The notes below the pieces were generated by a model. It was not told where the DNA came from. It made no database searches and worked only from the letters and a program-made list of their open reading frames with translations. A stretch of 64,000 nucleotides of DNA from Terriglobia bacterium (GTDB lineage Bacteria; Acidobacteriota; Terriglobia; Bryobacterales; Bryobacteraceae). The first letter of the stretch is position 1. Each line of letters begins with the position of its first letter. This document shows, in pieces, positions 34,572-42,850 of this stretch. The position numbers were made by a program, and so were the translations under genes. The DNA lies in NCBI GenBank assembly GCA_020073345.1, contig JAIQFI010000020.1:33231-97230 (forward strand), in the 5' to 3' direction.

Positions 34572-35266
34572 ACGCGTTAGAAATCGCTGACGTCTGGAAA
34601 TATTACGGCGACTTCCCTGCCCTTCGCGAAGTGCGCCTGAACATCGCGCCCGGATCCACGCTGGCCCTGCTGGGCCGCAATGGAGCCGGCAAGACCACGC
34701 TGCTGCGGATCATCGCTGGACTCTCCCGGCCCTCGCGCGGGTCGATCAAGATCCACGGATCGGAAGCCCGCGAGCAGGCCACACGGCGCCGGATCGGCGT
34801 CCTGGGGCATGGGATTGCGCTCTACGACGAGCTCTCGGCGATCGAAAATCTGACCCTGTTCGGGCGCCTGTACGGCCTGCCCGATGCACGCCAGCGCGCC
34901 GATGAAATGCTGGAGCGTGTGGGTCTAGCCCGCGTGCGCGACGGCCTGGCACGCGAGTTTTCCCGCGGCATGCGCCAGCGCCTGGCCGTCGCCCGGGCGT
35001 TTCTCCACGATCCCGAAGTGCTATTGCTCGACGAACCCTTCACGGCTCTGGACGACCGGGCCATCGCCGTGCTCCAATCCATGATCCAGGGCATGCGCGA
35101 CCGCGGCCGGACGATTATTATGTCCACGCACCAGCTCCGCGAGGCCCTGGAGCTGGCGTCGCACGTAGCCTTGCTCCAGCGCGGCCAGATCGTGCATGCC
35201 GGCGAGCGCACGCAGCAAATGCTCGACGATACGGGATGGTTGTACAGGACCTACGGAGAGAACTGA
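34568..35266 (+). CDS. ccmA: CcmA, haem-exporter-type ABC ATPase
   Basis: The 232-residue ATPase starts at GTG 34568, overlapping the upstream stop. It has Walker A GRNGAGKTT (36-44), signature FSRGMRQRLAVARAF and Walker B VLLLDEPFTALD with the H-loop in STHQ. CcmA hydrolyses ATP in the CcmABCD complex to release haem-loaded CcmE. It abuts ccmB. Other exporter ATPases are similar, but the ccmB-ccmC neighbours settle the call. Confidence 0.93.
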   Translation: MNALEIADVWKYYGDFPALREVRLNIAPGSTLALLGRNGAGKTTLLRIIAGLSRPSRGSIKIHGSEAREQATRRRIGVLGHGIALYDELSAIENLTLFGRLYGLPDARQRADEMLERVGLARVRDGLAREFSRGMRQRLAVARAFLHDPEVLLLDEPFTALDDRAIAVLQSMIQGMRDRGRTIIMSTHQLREALELASHVALLQRGQIVHAGERTQQMLDDTGWLYRTYGEN

Positions 35267-35929
35267 GTGTTCCTCCGTCAGGTGTGGACCGTCGCCGCCA
35301 AGGACTTGCACTCCGAGCTGCGCACCAAGGAGGCCTGGAACGCGTCCATCGCCTTCTCCGTCGTCATCCTGCTGCTGTTCGCCTTCGCCTTCGATCCCTC
35401 TTCCGAGCAGATACGGGAATTCGGGAGCGGCCTCCTGTGGATGACCTATGCCTTCGCCGGAGCGTTGGTGCTAAACCGCAGCTTCGCCCGCGAGCTTCAG
35501 AACGATTGCCTGGATGCCCTGATCGCCTCGCCCGTTTCTTCCGCGGCCCTCTTCGTGGGCAAGGCACTGGCGAACTTCACGATGCTGTTCGCCGTGGAGC
35601 TATTTAGCCTGCCGGTATTCGGGCTCTTTTACAACACCTGGCCCCCCCGCTTCGCCCCGCTTTTCCTGGTGATGGTGCTGGGGACCTGGGCGCTCACCAT
35701 CATCGGAACACTCTTCAGCGCGCTGACAGTTAATCTTCGATTGCGGGAACTAATGTTGCCGACGCTCGTCTATCCAATGATGATTCCGGTCCTGATCGCG
35801 GCGATGACCATCACCACGAATGTGCTGGCCGGAAACCCCATGGGTTTCGGAATGCGTTTCCTGGTGGCCTTCGATATCATCTTTACGTTGCTGGCCGTGG
35901 TTTTTGTGGATACCGTTCTAGTAGGATGA
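35267..35929 (+). CDS. ccmB: CcmB, haem exporter membrane subunit
   Basis: The 220-residue protein has six predicted membrane helices and starts at GTG 35267, directly after the ccmA stop. AAKDLHSELRTKEAWNASIAFSVVILLLFAFAF at the N-terminus is a family hallmark, as is LVLNRSFARELQNDCLDAL. It forms the membrane part of the CcmAB transporter that releases holo-CcmE from CcmC. Confidence 0.92.
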   Translation: MFLRQVWTVAAKDLHSELRTKEAWNASIAFSVVILLLFAFAFDPSSEQIREFGSGLLWMTYAFAGALVLNRSFARELQNDCLDALIASPVSSAALFVGKALANFTMLFAVELFSLPVFGLFYNTWPPRFAPLFLVMVLGTWALTIIGTLFSALTVNLRLRELMLPTLVYPMMIPVLIAAMTITTNVLAGNPMGFGMRFLVAFDIIFTLLAVVFVDTVLVG

Positions 35930-35935
35930 ACAAGC

Positions 35936-36619
35936 ATGCGGGAAAAAATCATTATCGGATTGGCGATCTTCGCGGCGGGCCTTCTGGCCTGGAATATGAA
36001 CACCATCTTCACCCAGCTCCCCGATGAGTTGAACCAGGGCGCCATCTACCGGATCATCTATTTTCATGTTCCGGCGAATATCCTGGGCATGTCCGGATTC
36101 GGCCTGGGGATGCTGCTCAGCATCGGCTACCTGGTTACCAAGGACCTGCGCTATGACGCGCTGGCGGCCAGCGTCACGGAAGTCTCGCTGGTATTCGCCT
36201 CCATCGGCCTGGCGACCGGCAGCATCTGGGCGCGTATCATTTGGGGCGTGTGGTGGGCCTGGGATTATCGACTCACATCGTGGCTGGTATGCTGGCTGAT
36301 CTTCGGCGGATACCTGATGCTGCGCCGCGCGGTCGACGAACCCATCCAACGCGCCCGCTTCGCGGCCGTGGTCAGCGTGTTGGGAACCGTGAACGCCTAC
36401 ATTTCTTACAAATCCATCGAGTGGTGGAACACGCAGCATCCGCAACCTGTGCTTTCTATCCGCAACGGCGGCGGCATGGCTCCCGGGATGGAAGCGCCCA
36501 TTTGGTGGAACCTGCTCGCTCTGGCCTGCTTCTCCGCTATTTTGGTGATGGTGCGGATGCGCCAGGAAGCTTTCGCCCGTGAAATCGATACTCTTCGCAG
36601 GATGGCACACGCCCAGTGA
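35936..36619 (+). CDS. ccmC: CcmC, haem delivery protein
   Basis: The 227-residue protein has six membrane helices, the first periplasmic-loop His in YFHVPANI (His44), and the WWD motif GVWWAWDYRLTSWLV (about 104-118). It binds haem with CcmE and catalyses the covalent haem-CcmE bond. With a CxxxY CcmE the chemistry at the attachment site must differ, though the CcmC motifs look standard. It begins six bases after ccmB. Confidence 0.94.
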   Translation: MREKIIIGLAIFAAGLLAWNMNTIFTQLPDELNQGAIYRIIYFHVPANILGMSGFGLGMLLSIGYLVTKDLRYDALAASVTEVSLVFASIGLATGSIWARIIWGVWWAWDYRLTSWLVCWLIFGGYLMLRRAVDEPIQRARFAAVVSVLGTVNAYISYKSIEWWNTQHPQPVLSIRNGGGMAPGMEAPIWWNLLALACFSAILVMVRMRQEAFAREIDTLRRMAHAQ

Positions 36620-36631
36620 CCGGAGATCTAA

Positions 36632-36781
36632 GTGAATAGGAACGTCCAATACATGCTTCTCGGCCTCGGCGCCGCGTGGCTGATCATGTTCATCTACGTC
36701 GTTCTCATCATGCTGCGCGAGCGCAAGCTGCGCAAGGAACTCGACCGCGTCCGCCGCATGGTGGAGAATCCCAACAAGTAG
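36632..36781 (+). CDS. ccmD: CcmD-like small membrane protein
   Basis: A 49-residue frame starts at GTG 36632, 12 bases after ccmC and behind a CGGAG. It reads one membrane helix (MLLGLGAAWLIMFIYVVLIMLRERKL) and a charged helical tail ending MVENPNK. Position, size and topology are those of CcmD, which stabilises the CcmC-CcmE complex. It is too short for most automatic cut-offs. Confidence 0.8.
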   Translation: MNRNVQYMLLGLGAAWLIMFIYVVLIMLRERKLRKELDRVRRMVENPNK

Positions 36782-36812
36782 TCCCGCTAGGCTTTTTTGC
36801 GACACTGGGCCT

Positions 36813-38093
36813 ATGAAAGCCCCAGTCGTATTCTTTCTGATCACGTTCTGCGCCGCAGCCGAAGTGCGCACGCTCACGCTGCGAGATGCCCTCGATGTCG
36901 CGCTCAAGCAGAACCCCGACGTCGTGCTCGCACGGCTGGACCAGCAGCGAGCCCGCGCGCAGGTCACCATCATGAAGGACCCCTTCCTTCCCAAGTTATT
37001 CGCCGGCAGCGGGGCCGCCTACACCAACGGGTTTCCCATGAGCATCGACGGCAATGCGCCCGCCATCATCCAGGCCAAGGCGCCGATGGCGATCTTCGAC
37101 CGTCCGCAAAGCTATCGCGCGGCCCAGGCCAATGAAGCAGTCCGCGGAACGGAAATCGACATGGGCCTGCGCCAGGACGAGGTGGCCTATCGCGTGGCCT
37201 CGCTGTTCTTCGACGCCGACCAGGCTGCTCGCAGTCTGGCTGCAGTCGAGCGGCAGGTGGAGAGTCTCGTCCGCGTGCGCGATCTAACCGCCGTCCGCAT
37301 CACCGAGGGCCGTGGGCTTCCCATCCAGTCCAAACAAGCCGATCTCAAGGTGCTGCAGGCCCAGCAGCGCCAGGCGGAACTCGCCGACAGCATTGCCGAC
37401 ACCGAAACGTCGCTCGGGCAGGTGCTCGGTTTCAATCCCGGGGATCGGGTGCAACCCGCGCAAGAAGATCGCCGCCTGACCGGCCAGCTCGATTCCGAAG
37501 AGGCTGCTATTCAGCAGGCTCTCGAAGGCAGCCGCGAGATCCGGCGGCTGGAATCCAACCTGCAAGCCAAGAATCTGGAAATCAAAGGCTACAGAGCAGA
37601 GCGACTTCCCAAAGTCGACTTTGTCGGGCAGTATTCGCTGCTATCGAAATATAACAACTACGAGAAATTCTTTGGTGCATTTCAACGCCACAACGTCGAA
37701 GTCGGCGCTTCCGTCACAATCCCGATTCTGGTGGGGCGCAGTGGCCAGGCCGCCATCGCTCAATCGCAGGTCGATATCGACAAGATCCGGACTCAAATCG
37801 GGCAGACGCGCAGCCGCATCACCGCCGACCTGCAGCGCGCCTATCGCGATATCCGGCGCACGGAATCGGCACAGAAGCTCGCGCGGGCGGATCTTGACTT
37901 GGCGCGCGATCAGCTTACGCTCGACCTCACGCTTTACGACGAAGGAAAAGTGACCATGGCGCAGGTGGAGGCGTCGCGCGCCGCCGAGCAGGAGAAGTGG
38001 ATCGTCTATTACGACACGCAGCACGCGCTTGAAGTCGCGCGTCTCAATGTGTTGCGCCAGACGGGGACGCTGCAGGCGTCTCTGCGCCAGTAG
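36813..38093 (+). CDS. TolC-family outer membrane efflux protein
   Basis: The 426-residue product has a short signal peptide (MKAPVVFFLITFCAAAE) and two long coiled-coil halves typical of TolC/OprM proteins, for example TLRDALDVALKQNPDVVLARLDQQRARAQ near the start and LARADLDLARDQLTLDLTLYDEGKVTMAQVEASRAAEQEKW near the end. It would form the outer-membrane channel of a tripartite exporter; its inner-membrane and fusion partners are not adjacent. Its last 50 bases overlap the convergent cobT gene. Confidence 0.88.
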   Translation: MKAPVVFFLITFCAAAEVRTLTLRDALDVALKQNPDVVLARLDQQRARAQVTIMKDPFLPKLFAGSGAAYTNGFPMSIDGNAPAIIQAKAPMAIFDRPQSYRAAQANEAVRGTEIDMGLRQDEVAYRVASLFFDADQAARSLAAVERQVESLVRVRDLTAVRITEGRGLPIQSKQADLKVLQAQQRQAELADSIADTETSLGQVLGFNPGDRVQPAQEDRRLTGQLDSEEAAIQQALEGSREIRRLESNLQAKNLEIKGYRAERLPKVDFVGQYSLLSKYNNYEKFFGAFQRHNVEVGASVTIPILVGRSGQAAIAQSQVDIDKIRTQIGQTRSRITADLQRAYRDIRRTESAQKLARADLDLARDQLTLDLTLYDEGKVTMAQVEASRAAEQEKWIVYYDTQHALEVARLNVLRQTGTLQASLRQ

Positions 38094-39069
38094 AAACTCC
38101 GGCGGACGAGAACGTGGCCATCTCGCGATACAGGCGAATCGCCGATTCCGTCAGGCTGATGCCGATCGCCGCGCCGGTTCCCTCGCCCAGCCGCATGTCG
38201 AGATCGAGCAGAGGACGCGCCCCCAGCGCTTCGAGCATCCTGCGATGCCCGCGCTCGGCCGATCTGTGCGAGTACACCACATAATCGAGCGCCGCGGGTT
38301 CCATCGCGCGAACTACCAGCGCCGCCGAGCAGGAAATAAATCCGTCGAGGACCACGATCCGCCGCGACCTGGCTGCACCAATGATCAGGCCGGCGATGGC
38401 AGCAATCTCGAATCCGCCGAGGGCTGCCAGCACTCCTAACGCATCCTTAGGATCGGGACGATGCAGCGTCAGCGCTCGCGCGATGACGTCCGCCTTGCGG
38501 GCGACCCCTGCGTCGTTCAGTCCCGTGCCTCGCCCGGCCGCATCCTGGGGGTGCATGCCGGTGAACGCGCACAACAGCGCCGCGGCGGCGGTCGAATTTC
38601 CGATTCCCATTTCGCCCGCGCCCAGTACTTCTCCGTCCGCGGCATGGGCGCTGCCGGTTTCCATCGCCTGCCCGGCATCCGCTCGCGACATGGCCGGCTC
38701 GCGAGCGAAGTTGCGCGTCGGGCGGCCGACACCCATATCGACGATCACCGGTTCGATCCCATACTGGCGGCACAACACGGTGATGGCCGCGCCCCCGGCC
38801 CGGAAATTCGCGACCATTTGCCCGGTCACCTCCGCCGGGTACGGGCTCACACCCTCCTCCACAATGCCGTGATCCGCGCAAAACAGAAGCATGGCTTTGC
38901 GGCCCACCGAAGGCATGTCGATCGCCTGAATTAGTCCCACTTGGAGCGCGAGCTCTTCCAAACGCCCGAGACTCCCTGGAGGTTTGGTGAGCGAAGCTAA
39001 CCTCAGCCTGATACGCGCTTCGAGCTCCGGATTCGCGACTGGGGTGATCATAAGTGACTTACCATGCAC
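38044..39069 (-). CDS. cobT: Nicotinate-nucleotide--dimethylbenzimidazole phosphoribosyltransferase
   Basis: The 341-residue enzyme makes alpha-ribazole phosphate for the lower ligand of cobalamin. LTKPPGSLGRLEELA near the N-terminus, LFCADHGIVEEGVSPYPAEVTGQM and GEMGIGNSTAAAAL (with GAGEM just before) are CobT signatures, and the catalytic Glu is expected in the C-terminal LGEGTGAAIG. It starts at GTG 39069 behind CAGGAG, overlapping the end of cobS, and is last in the B12 operon. Confidence 0.94.
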   Translation of the reverse strand: MHGKSLMITPVANPELEARIRLRLASLTKPPGSLGRLEELALQVGLIQAIDMPSVGRKAMLLFCADHGIVEEGVSPYPAEVTGQMVANFRAGGAAITVLCRQYGIEPVIVDMGVGRPTRNFAREPAMSRADAGQAMETGSAHAADGEVLGAGEMGIGNSTAAAALLCAFTGMHPQDAAGRGTGLNDAGVARKADVIARALTLHRPDPKDALGVLAALGGFEIAAIAGLIIGAARSRRIVVLDGFISCSAALVVRAMEPAALDYVVYSHRSAERGHRRMLEALGARPLLDLDMRLGEGTGAAIGISLTESAIRLYREMATFSSAGVSTGAETPAASPSGATH

Positions 39070-39784
39070 AACTCCTGCAGGCGAATATCAACAGGATGAA
39101 AATTTCGGTGAGCTGCTCCGTGAACCCGAGGCAGTCTCCATTGACGCCGCCGATTCGCCGGTAGAACCAGGCGCGTGCGGCTTGAACGATCAAGACCGAG
39201 CCCGCGATCATCGCGAATCCGGGCCGCCATCCGCATACCAGTGCAGCCGCCGCTCCTTGCGCCATCGCGATTACAGCCGCCGGCGTGCCCAACGTGGATG
39301 CCAAGGCAAGACCGAGACCCGATCCGGCCGGCCGTGAGCACCACGCCATCGCTACCATCGCCGCGCGGGGAACCGCCTGGGACGCGATCAACGTTTCCAG
39401 AACGCGCGGAGTCGCCAGATATTCCAACGCCTGCCAGCGGGCCAGAATACTGAGCAGAATTGCAACCGCGCCGTAGGCTCCAATGCGGCTGTCCTTGAGG
39501 ATCGATAAAACGCGCTCCCGCGTGCGCCCCGCGCGCACCGCGTCGGCGACATCCGCGAGTCCGTCTTCGTGCAGGACACCGGAGATCGCGATCCAGAACG
39601 CGACGGTCGCCAGCGCGGCGATGGAAACAGGAAATGCCTTCGCGGTCAGAAGAAATATGCCCGCGCCCGCTGCGCCGAGCATTGCGCCGACCAAGGGGAA
39701 GAACGCCGCGGCCCGGCCGGGCGGTGCATCGCCTCCACGCACCGGCAGAATCGTCAGGAACCGGATCGCTGCGCGTAGTCCCAT
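39059..39784 (-). CDS. cobS: Adenosylcobinamide-GDP ribazoletransferase (cobalamin synthase)
   Basis: The 241-residue membrane protein starts with LRAAIRFLTILPVRG, the typical CobS opening, and has DGLADVADAV, the conserved Asp-containing motif, in the first half. It joins adenosylcobinamide-GDP with alpha-ribazole at the membrane. Its ATG overlaps the cobU stop by one base, and its stop is overlapped by cobT. Confidence 0.93.
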   Translation of the reverse strand: MGLRAAIRFLTILPVRGGDAPPGRAAAFFPLVGAMLGAAGAGIFLLTAKAFPVSIAALATVAFWIAISGVLHEDGLADVADAVRAGRTRERVLSILKDSRIGAYGAVAILLSILARWQALEYLATPRVLETLIASQAVPRAAMVAMAWCSRPAGSGLGLALASTLGTPAAVIAMAQGAAAALVCGWRPGFAMIAGSVLIVQAARAWFYRRIGGVNGDCLGFTEQLTEIFILLIFACRSCAW

Positions 39785-40281
39785 TACTTCACTCGCAGGG
39801 GCTGTCCAAACACCATCCAGTAGACTTCGGCGGCGGCCTCCGCGAAGCGCTGGTTCATCGAGCCTGCACGATCCCGGAACTCGCGGGCCAAAGCATTATC
39901 CGGGACAATGCCGCATCCCACTTCATTGGTGACCACGATCACGTCGGAAACGTTCTTCTCTTTCGCCGCGGCAATGGTCTCGTCGATCTTCTCTTGCGAA
40001 CTGCGCATCATCAGGTTCGACAGCCACAATGTCAGGCAATCCACGACCATCGCGTCGCACTCGACCGACCGTATGGCGCGCGCCAGCTCCAGCGGCTCCT
40101 CAACAGTGACGAATCCGTCGCCTCGCTCCGACTTGTGATGGGCAATGCGTGTCGACATCTCGTCATCTAACGCCTCGGCCGTCGCGATGTACACCAGCCG
40201 GCCGCCGCGCTTGCGAGCACGATCGAGCGCCCACCGGCTCTTCCCGCTGCGCGCGCCGCCGCCTACCAGGACTATCGCCAT
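39784..40281 (-). CDS. cobU: Adenosylcobinamide kinase / guanylyltransferase
   Basis: The 165-residue product has the P-loop LVGGGARSGKSRWAL at the N-terminus and IVVTNEVGCGIVPDNALAREFRDRAGSMNQ, the conserved CobU/CobP C-terminal segment, with DCLTLWLSNLM in the middle. It phosphorylates and guanylylates salvaged cobinamide before CobS. It lies five bases after btuC. Confidence 0.94.
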   Translation of the reverse strand: MAIVLVGGGARSGKSRWALDRARKRGGRLVYIATAEALDDEMSTRIAHHKSERGDGFVTVEEPLELARAIRSVECDAMVVDCLTLWLSNLMMRSSQEKIDETIAAAKEKNVSDVIVVTNEVGCGIVPDNALAREFRDRAGSMNQRFAEAAAEVYWMVFGQPLRVK

Positions 40282-40285
40282 ATGG

Positions 40286-41245
40286 TCAGAGCCATAGGCT
40301 CCTTCGTCTCGACTTCAGCAGCCACAGAAAAAACGGCCCGCCGCACAGCGCGGTAAGCACCCCCACGGGAATCTCGGTCGGCGCGATCACGGTACGCGAC
40401 AGCGTGTCACATGCAACGAGGAATGCGCCTCCTAGCAGAAACGCGCAGGGCAGCAGCGCGCGATGATCCGCGCCCAGCTTCAGCCGCAGCGCATGCGGCA
40501 CGATCAATCCCACGAAACCAATCGGGCCCGTGAGAGAAGTTACCAGCCCCGTGAGCACCGAGCCCGCGACGTAACCCATTGCAGTCAATCGCACAGTCGA
40601 GACACCGCGCGATGCCGCCCAATCGTCACCCACGGCCAACAGATTCCACTGCGGGGCGTATGCGGTTACCAGCGCGCTCACGCCCACCACGACCACCGCC
40701 AGCCATGCCAGCGTCGAGTACTCCACGGCTTCGAGTCCGCCCATCAGCCAGCGCGAAATTGCGAAGGACTGCGAAAAGCTCGCCAGGTTGTGGAGAAACA
40801 GAATCACCGCGAACGCCATGCTGTTCATGGTCACGCCCGTTAGCAGCAGAGTGAACGAGGAAAGCCGCCGCCCCTCCACGGCCATTCCGAGCACCATCAG
40901 CAAGACCAGCGCCGCGCCCGCGAGCGATGCCACGCCGGTAGCTCGCCATCCCAAACAGATGGCGATCACGGCACCCACCGACGCTCCGCTCGAAACGCCC
41001 AGCGTGTACGGTTCCGCCAGCGGATCGCGCAGCATGCATTGAAAGAGCACGCCTGTGACCGATAACGCCGCGCCGCCCAGCAGCGCCAGAATCACCCGCG
41101 GCAGCCGCGCGTAGAAAAAAATCTCGTGATCCGGCGAAACGCCCGCGAAGGCGCGCCCCAGTTCGATGTGCGAGCTTCCGGCCAGCGGCGCGGCGATCAC
41201 TACTGCAACCAGCACCGCGGCCGACAGCAGCACGCTACGCGACAT
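40286..41245 (-). CDS. btuC: BtuC-type vitamin B12 ABC permease (FecCD family)
   Basis: The 319-residue protein has about nine to ten membrane helices with LPRVILALLGGAALSVTGVLFQCMLRDPLAEPYTLGVSSGA, the FecCD hallmark, and GPIGFVGLIVPHALRLKLGADHRALLP near the C-terminus, the loop that contacts the ATPase. Riboswitch control and the linked cob genes indicate corrinoid as substrate rather than iron siderophore. It starts five bases after the btuD stop. Confidence 0.9.
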   Translation of the reverse strand: MSRSVLLSAAVLVAVVIAAPLAGSSHIELGRAFAGVSPDHEIFFYARLPRVILALLGGAALSVTGVLFQCMLRDPLAEPYTLGVSSGASVGAVIAICLGWRATGVASLAGAALVLLMVLGMAVEGRRLSSFTLLLTGVTMNSMAFAVILFLHNLASFSQSFAISRWLMGGLEAVEYSTLAWLAVVVVGVSALVTAYAPQWNLLAVGDDWAASRGVSTVRLTAMGYVAGSVLTGLVTSLTGPIGFVGLIVPHALRLKLGADHRALLPCAFLLGGAFLVACDTLSRTVIAPTEIPVGVLTALCGGPFFLWLLKSRRRSLWL

Positions 41246-41250
41246 ATGTG

Positions 41251-42003
41251 TTAACTCTCATAGGTCATCCACGTGCCGTGCACGGTCGCCTGCACTCCGA
41301 ACACGCGCGCGATCAGCGGCGGATTCAGCACCTCCTGCGGCGTGCCGTCTCCCGCGATGCGCCCGTCTTCGAGCACCATCACGCGATGGGAGAACTGCAG
41401 AGCCAGGTTCAGATCGTGCGTCACGGCCACCACCAGCAGCGACTTCGCCAGCTCGCCCAACAGCCGGTAGAGCGAAAGCTGATGCCGCAGATCCAGGTGC
41501 GTCGCGGGCTCGTCCAGTAGCAATGCTTCAGGCCGCTGCGTCAAAGCCGAAGCGAGGATCACTCTCTGCGCCTCGCCTCCGGACAGCGAACGAAAGTCGC
41601 GCCCGCGAAATGCCAGCGTGTCGGTGATGGTCATGGACTCTTCGGCGGCCAACCGGTCTTCGTCCGTCTGGAACCAGCCGCGCGCGTACGGAGTCCGCCC
41701 CATCAGCACCACTTCCTCCACCGTGAACGGAAATTGCAGCCGGACGCTTTGCGGCAGGAACGCCACGCGGCGCGCAAACTCGCGCTTCGGCCACTGGCGA
41801 ATTTCGCGGCTTTCGTACGTGCATGATCCCCGATACGGCGACCGCAACCCGGCCAGAATCCCGAGCAGCGTCGACTTCCCCGCTCCGTTGGGACCCGCAA
41901 CCGTGATCAGCCCGCTCGCCGGAAACTCGAAGCTCGCCTCATAGAGCCCATACGCGAATCCGAGTTGCCTGGCGACGAAGCTCGTCATTTTCTTATCGGG
42001 CAT
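41251..42003 (-). CDS. btuD: BtuD-type ABC ATPase
   Basis: The 250-residue ATPase has Walker A GPNGAGKSTLLG (about 36-47), signature LSGGEAQRVILASAL and Walker B ALLLDEPATHLD, of the FecE/BtuD type. It energises corrinoid import with BtuC and BtuF. The start overlaps btuF by 11 bases. Confidence 0.92.
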   Translation of the reverse strand: MPDKKMTSFVARQLGFAYGLYEASFEFPASGLITVAGPNGAGKSTLLGILAGLRSPYRGSCTYESREIRQWPKREFARRVAFLPQSVRLQFPFTVEEVVLMGRTPYARGWFQTDEDRLAAEESMTITDTLAFRGRDFRSLSGGEAQRVILASALTQRPEALLLDEPATHLDLRHQLSLYRLLGELAKSLLVVAVTHDLNLALQFSHRVMVLEDGRIAGDGTPQEVLNPPLIARVFGVQATVHGTWMTYES

Positions 42004-42850
42004 CCGGGTGCAGCATCTGGAGAAAAGCTTTCGCCGCGTCCACCACCCGCGGTCCCGGTTGCACGTAGATATCCGACGCCACTGCGTACACCCGATGCTG
42101 CTTCACGGCGTTTACAGAGGCTAGCCGCTCCCACAGGCTGGTGACTTCGCGTTTATGTGCATCGGTCACGCCGACTGTATCCGCCATGTCGCCCATATCG
42201 ACGATCACATCCGGATTCCGGGCCAGCACCTCTTCGAGAGACACTCCCGGATAGGATGCCACCGCGTCGCGAAAAACGTTCTCGCCGCCGGCCAGCTCGA
42301 TGATCTCGTTCAGATACGAAGCTTGCCCGACGACGATCAACCCATCCAGTCGATTGGGCGTGCGCCCCACGACAAACATCATGCGAGTCTTCTTGAGCGG
42401 GGCCGCGCGTACGCGAACCGCTTCCAGTTGCCCGCGCACGGCCGAGCTGAGTTTCGCTGCCTCCGCCGGGGCGCCAGTCGCCTGCCCGATGATCCGAAAC
42501 GAGTCGTACAGTTTCGCGATGCTGTCCTGGTCGATTTCGAGGACCTTCAGGCGCAACGTCCCCAGCCTGTTCGCGAGGTTCACCGGATTGACCGGAATAA
42601 TCACCAGATCCGGCCGCAGCGCAGCGATGGCTTCGAGGTTGGGATTGGCATAGTCCCCGATCTTGGGCTTCCGCAGCGCCTCGGCCGGATACCGACTGAA
42701 GCGATCGACACCCACCACTCGGTCACCCAGTCCCAGAGCATACAGCAGCTCGGTGACGCTCGGCGCAGTGGAGACGATCCGCTTTGGCGCTTGTCCGTTA
42801 ACAAGCGCCGCCAGCAACAGCCCGAGGACCACCAGTCGCCGCATTACCAT
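41993..42850 (-). CDS. btuF: BtuF-type corrinoid-binding periplasmic protein
   Basis: The 285-residue product has a signal peptide (about MRRLVVLGLLLAALVNGQ) and two Rossmann-like lobes: RIVSTAPSVTELLYALGLGDRVVGVDRFSRYP at the start and a long connecting helix, as in BtuF/FepB class III binding proteins. It is probably the B12 or cobinamide receptor that delivers to BtuCD. It overlaps btuB by seven bases. Confidence 0.9.
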   Translation of the reverse strand: MVMRRLVVLGLLLAALVNGQAPKRIVSTAPSVTELLYALGLGDRVVGVDRFSRYPAEALRKPKIGDYANPNLEAIAALRPDLVIIPVNPVNLANRLGTLRLKVLEIDQDSIAKLYDSFRIIGQATGAPAEAAKLSSAVRGQLEAVRVRAAPLKKTRMMFVVGRTPNRLDGLIVVGQASYLNEIIELAGGENVFRDAVASYPGVSLEEVLARNPDVIVDMGDMADTVGVTDAHKREVTSLWERLASVNAVKQHRVYAVASDIYVQPGPRVVDAAKAFLQMLHPDAR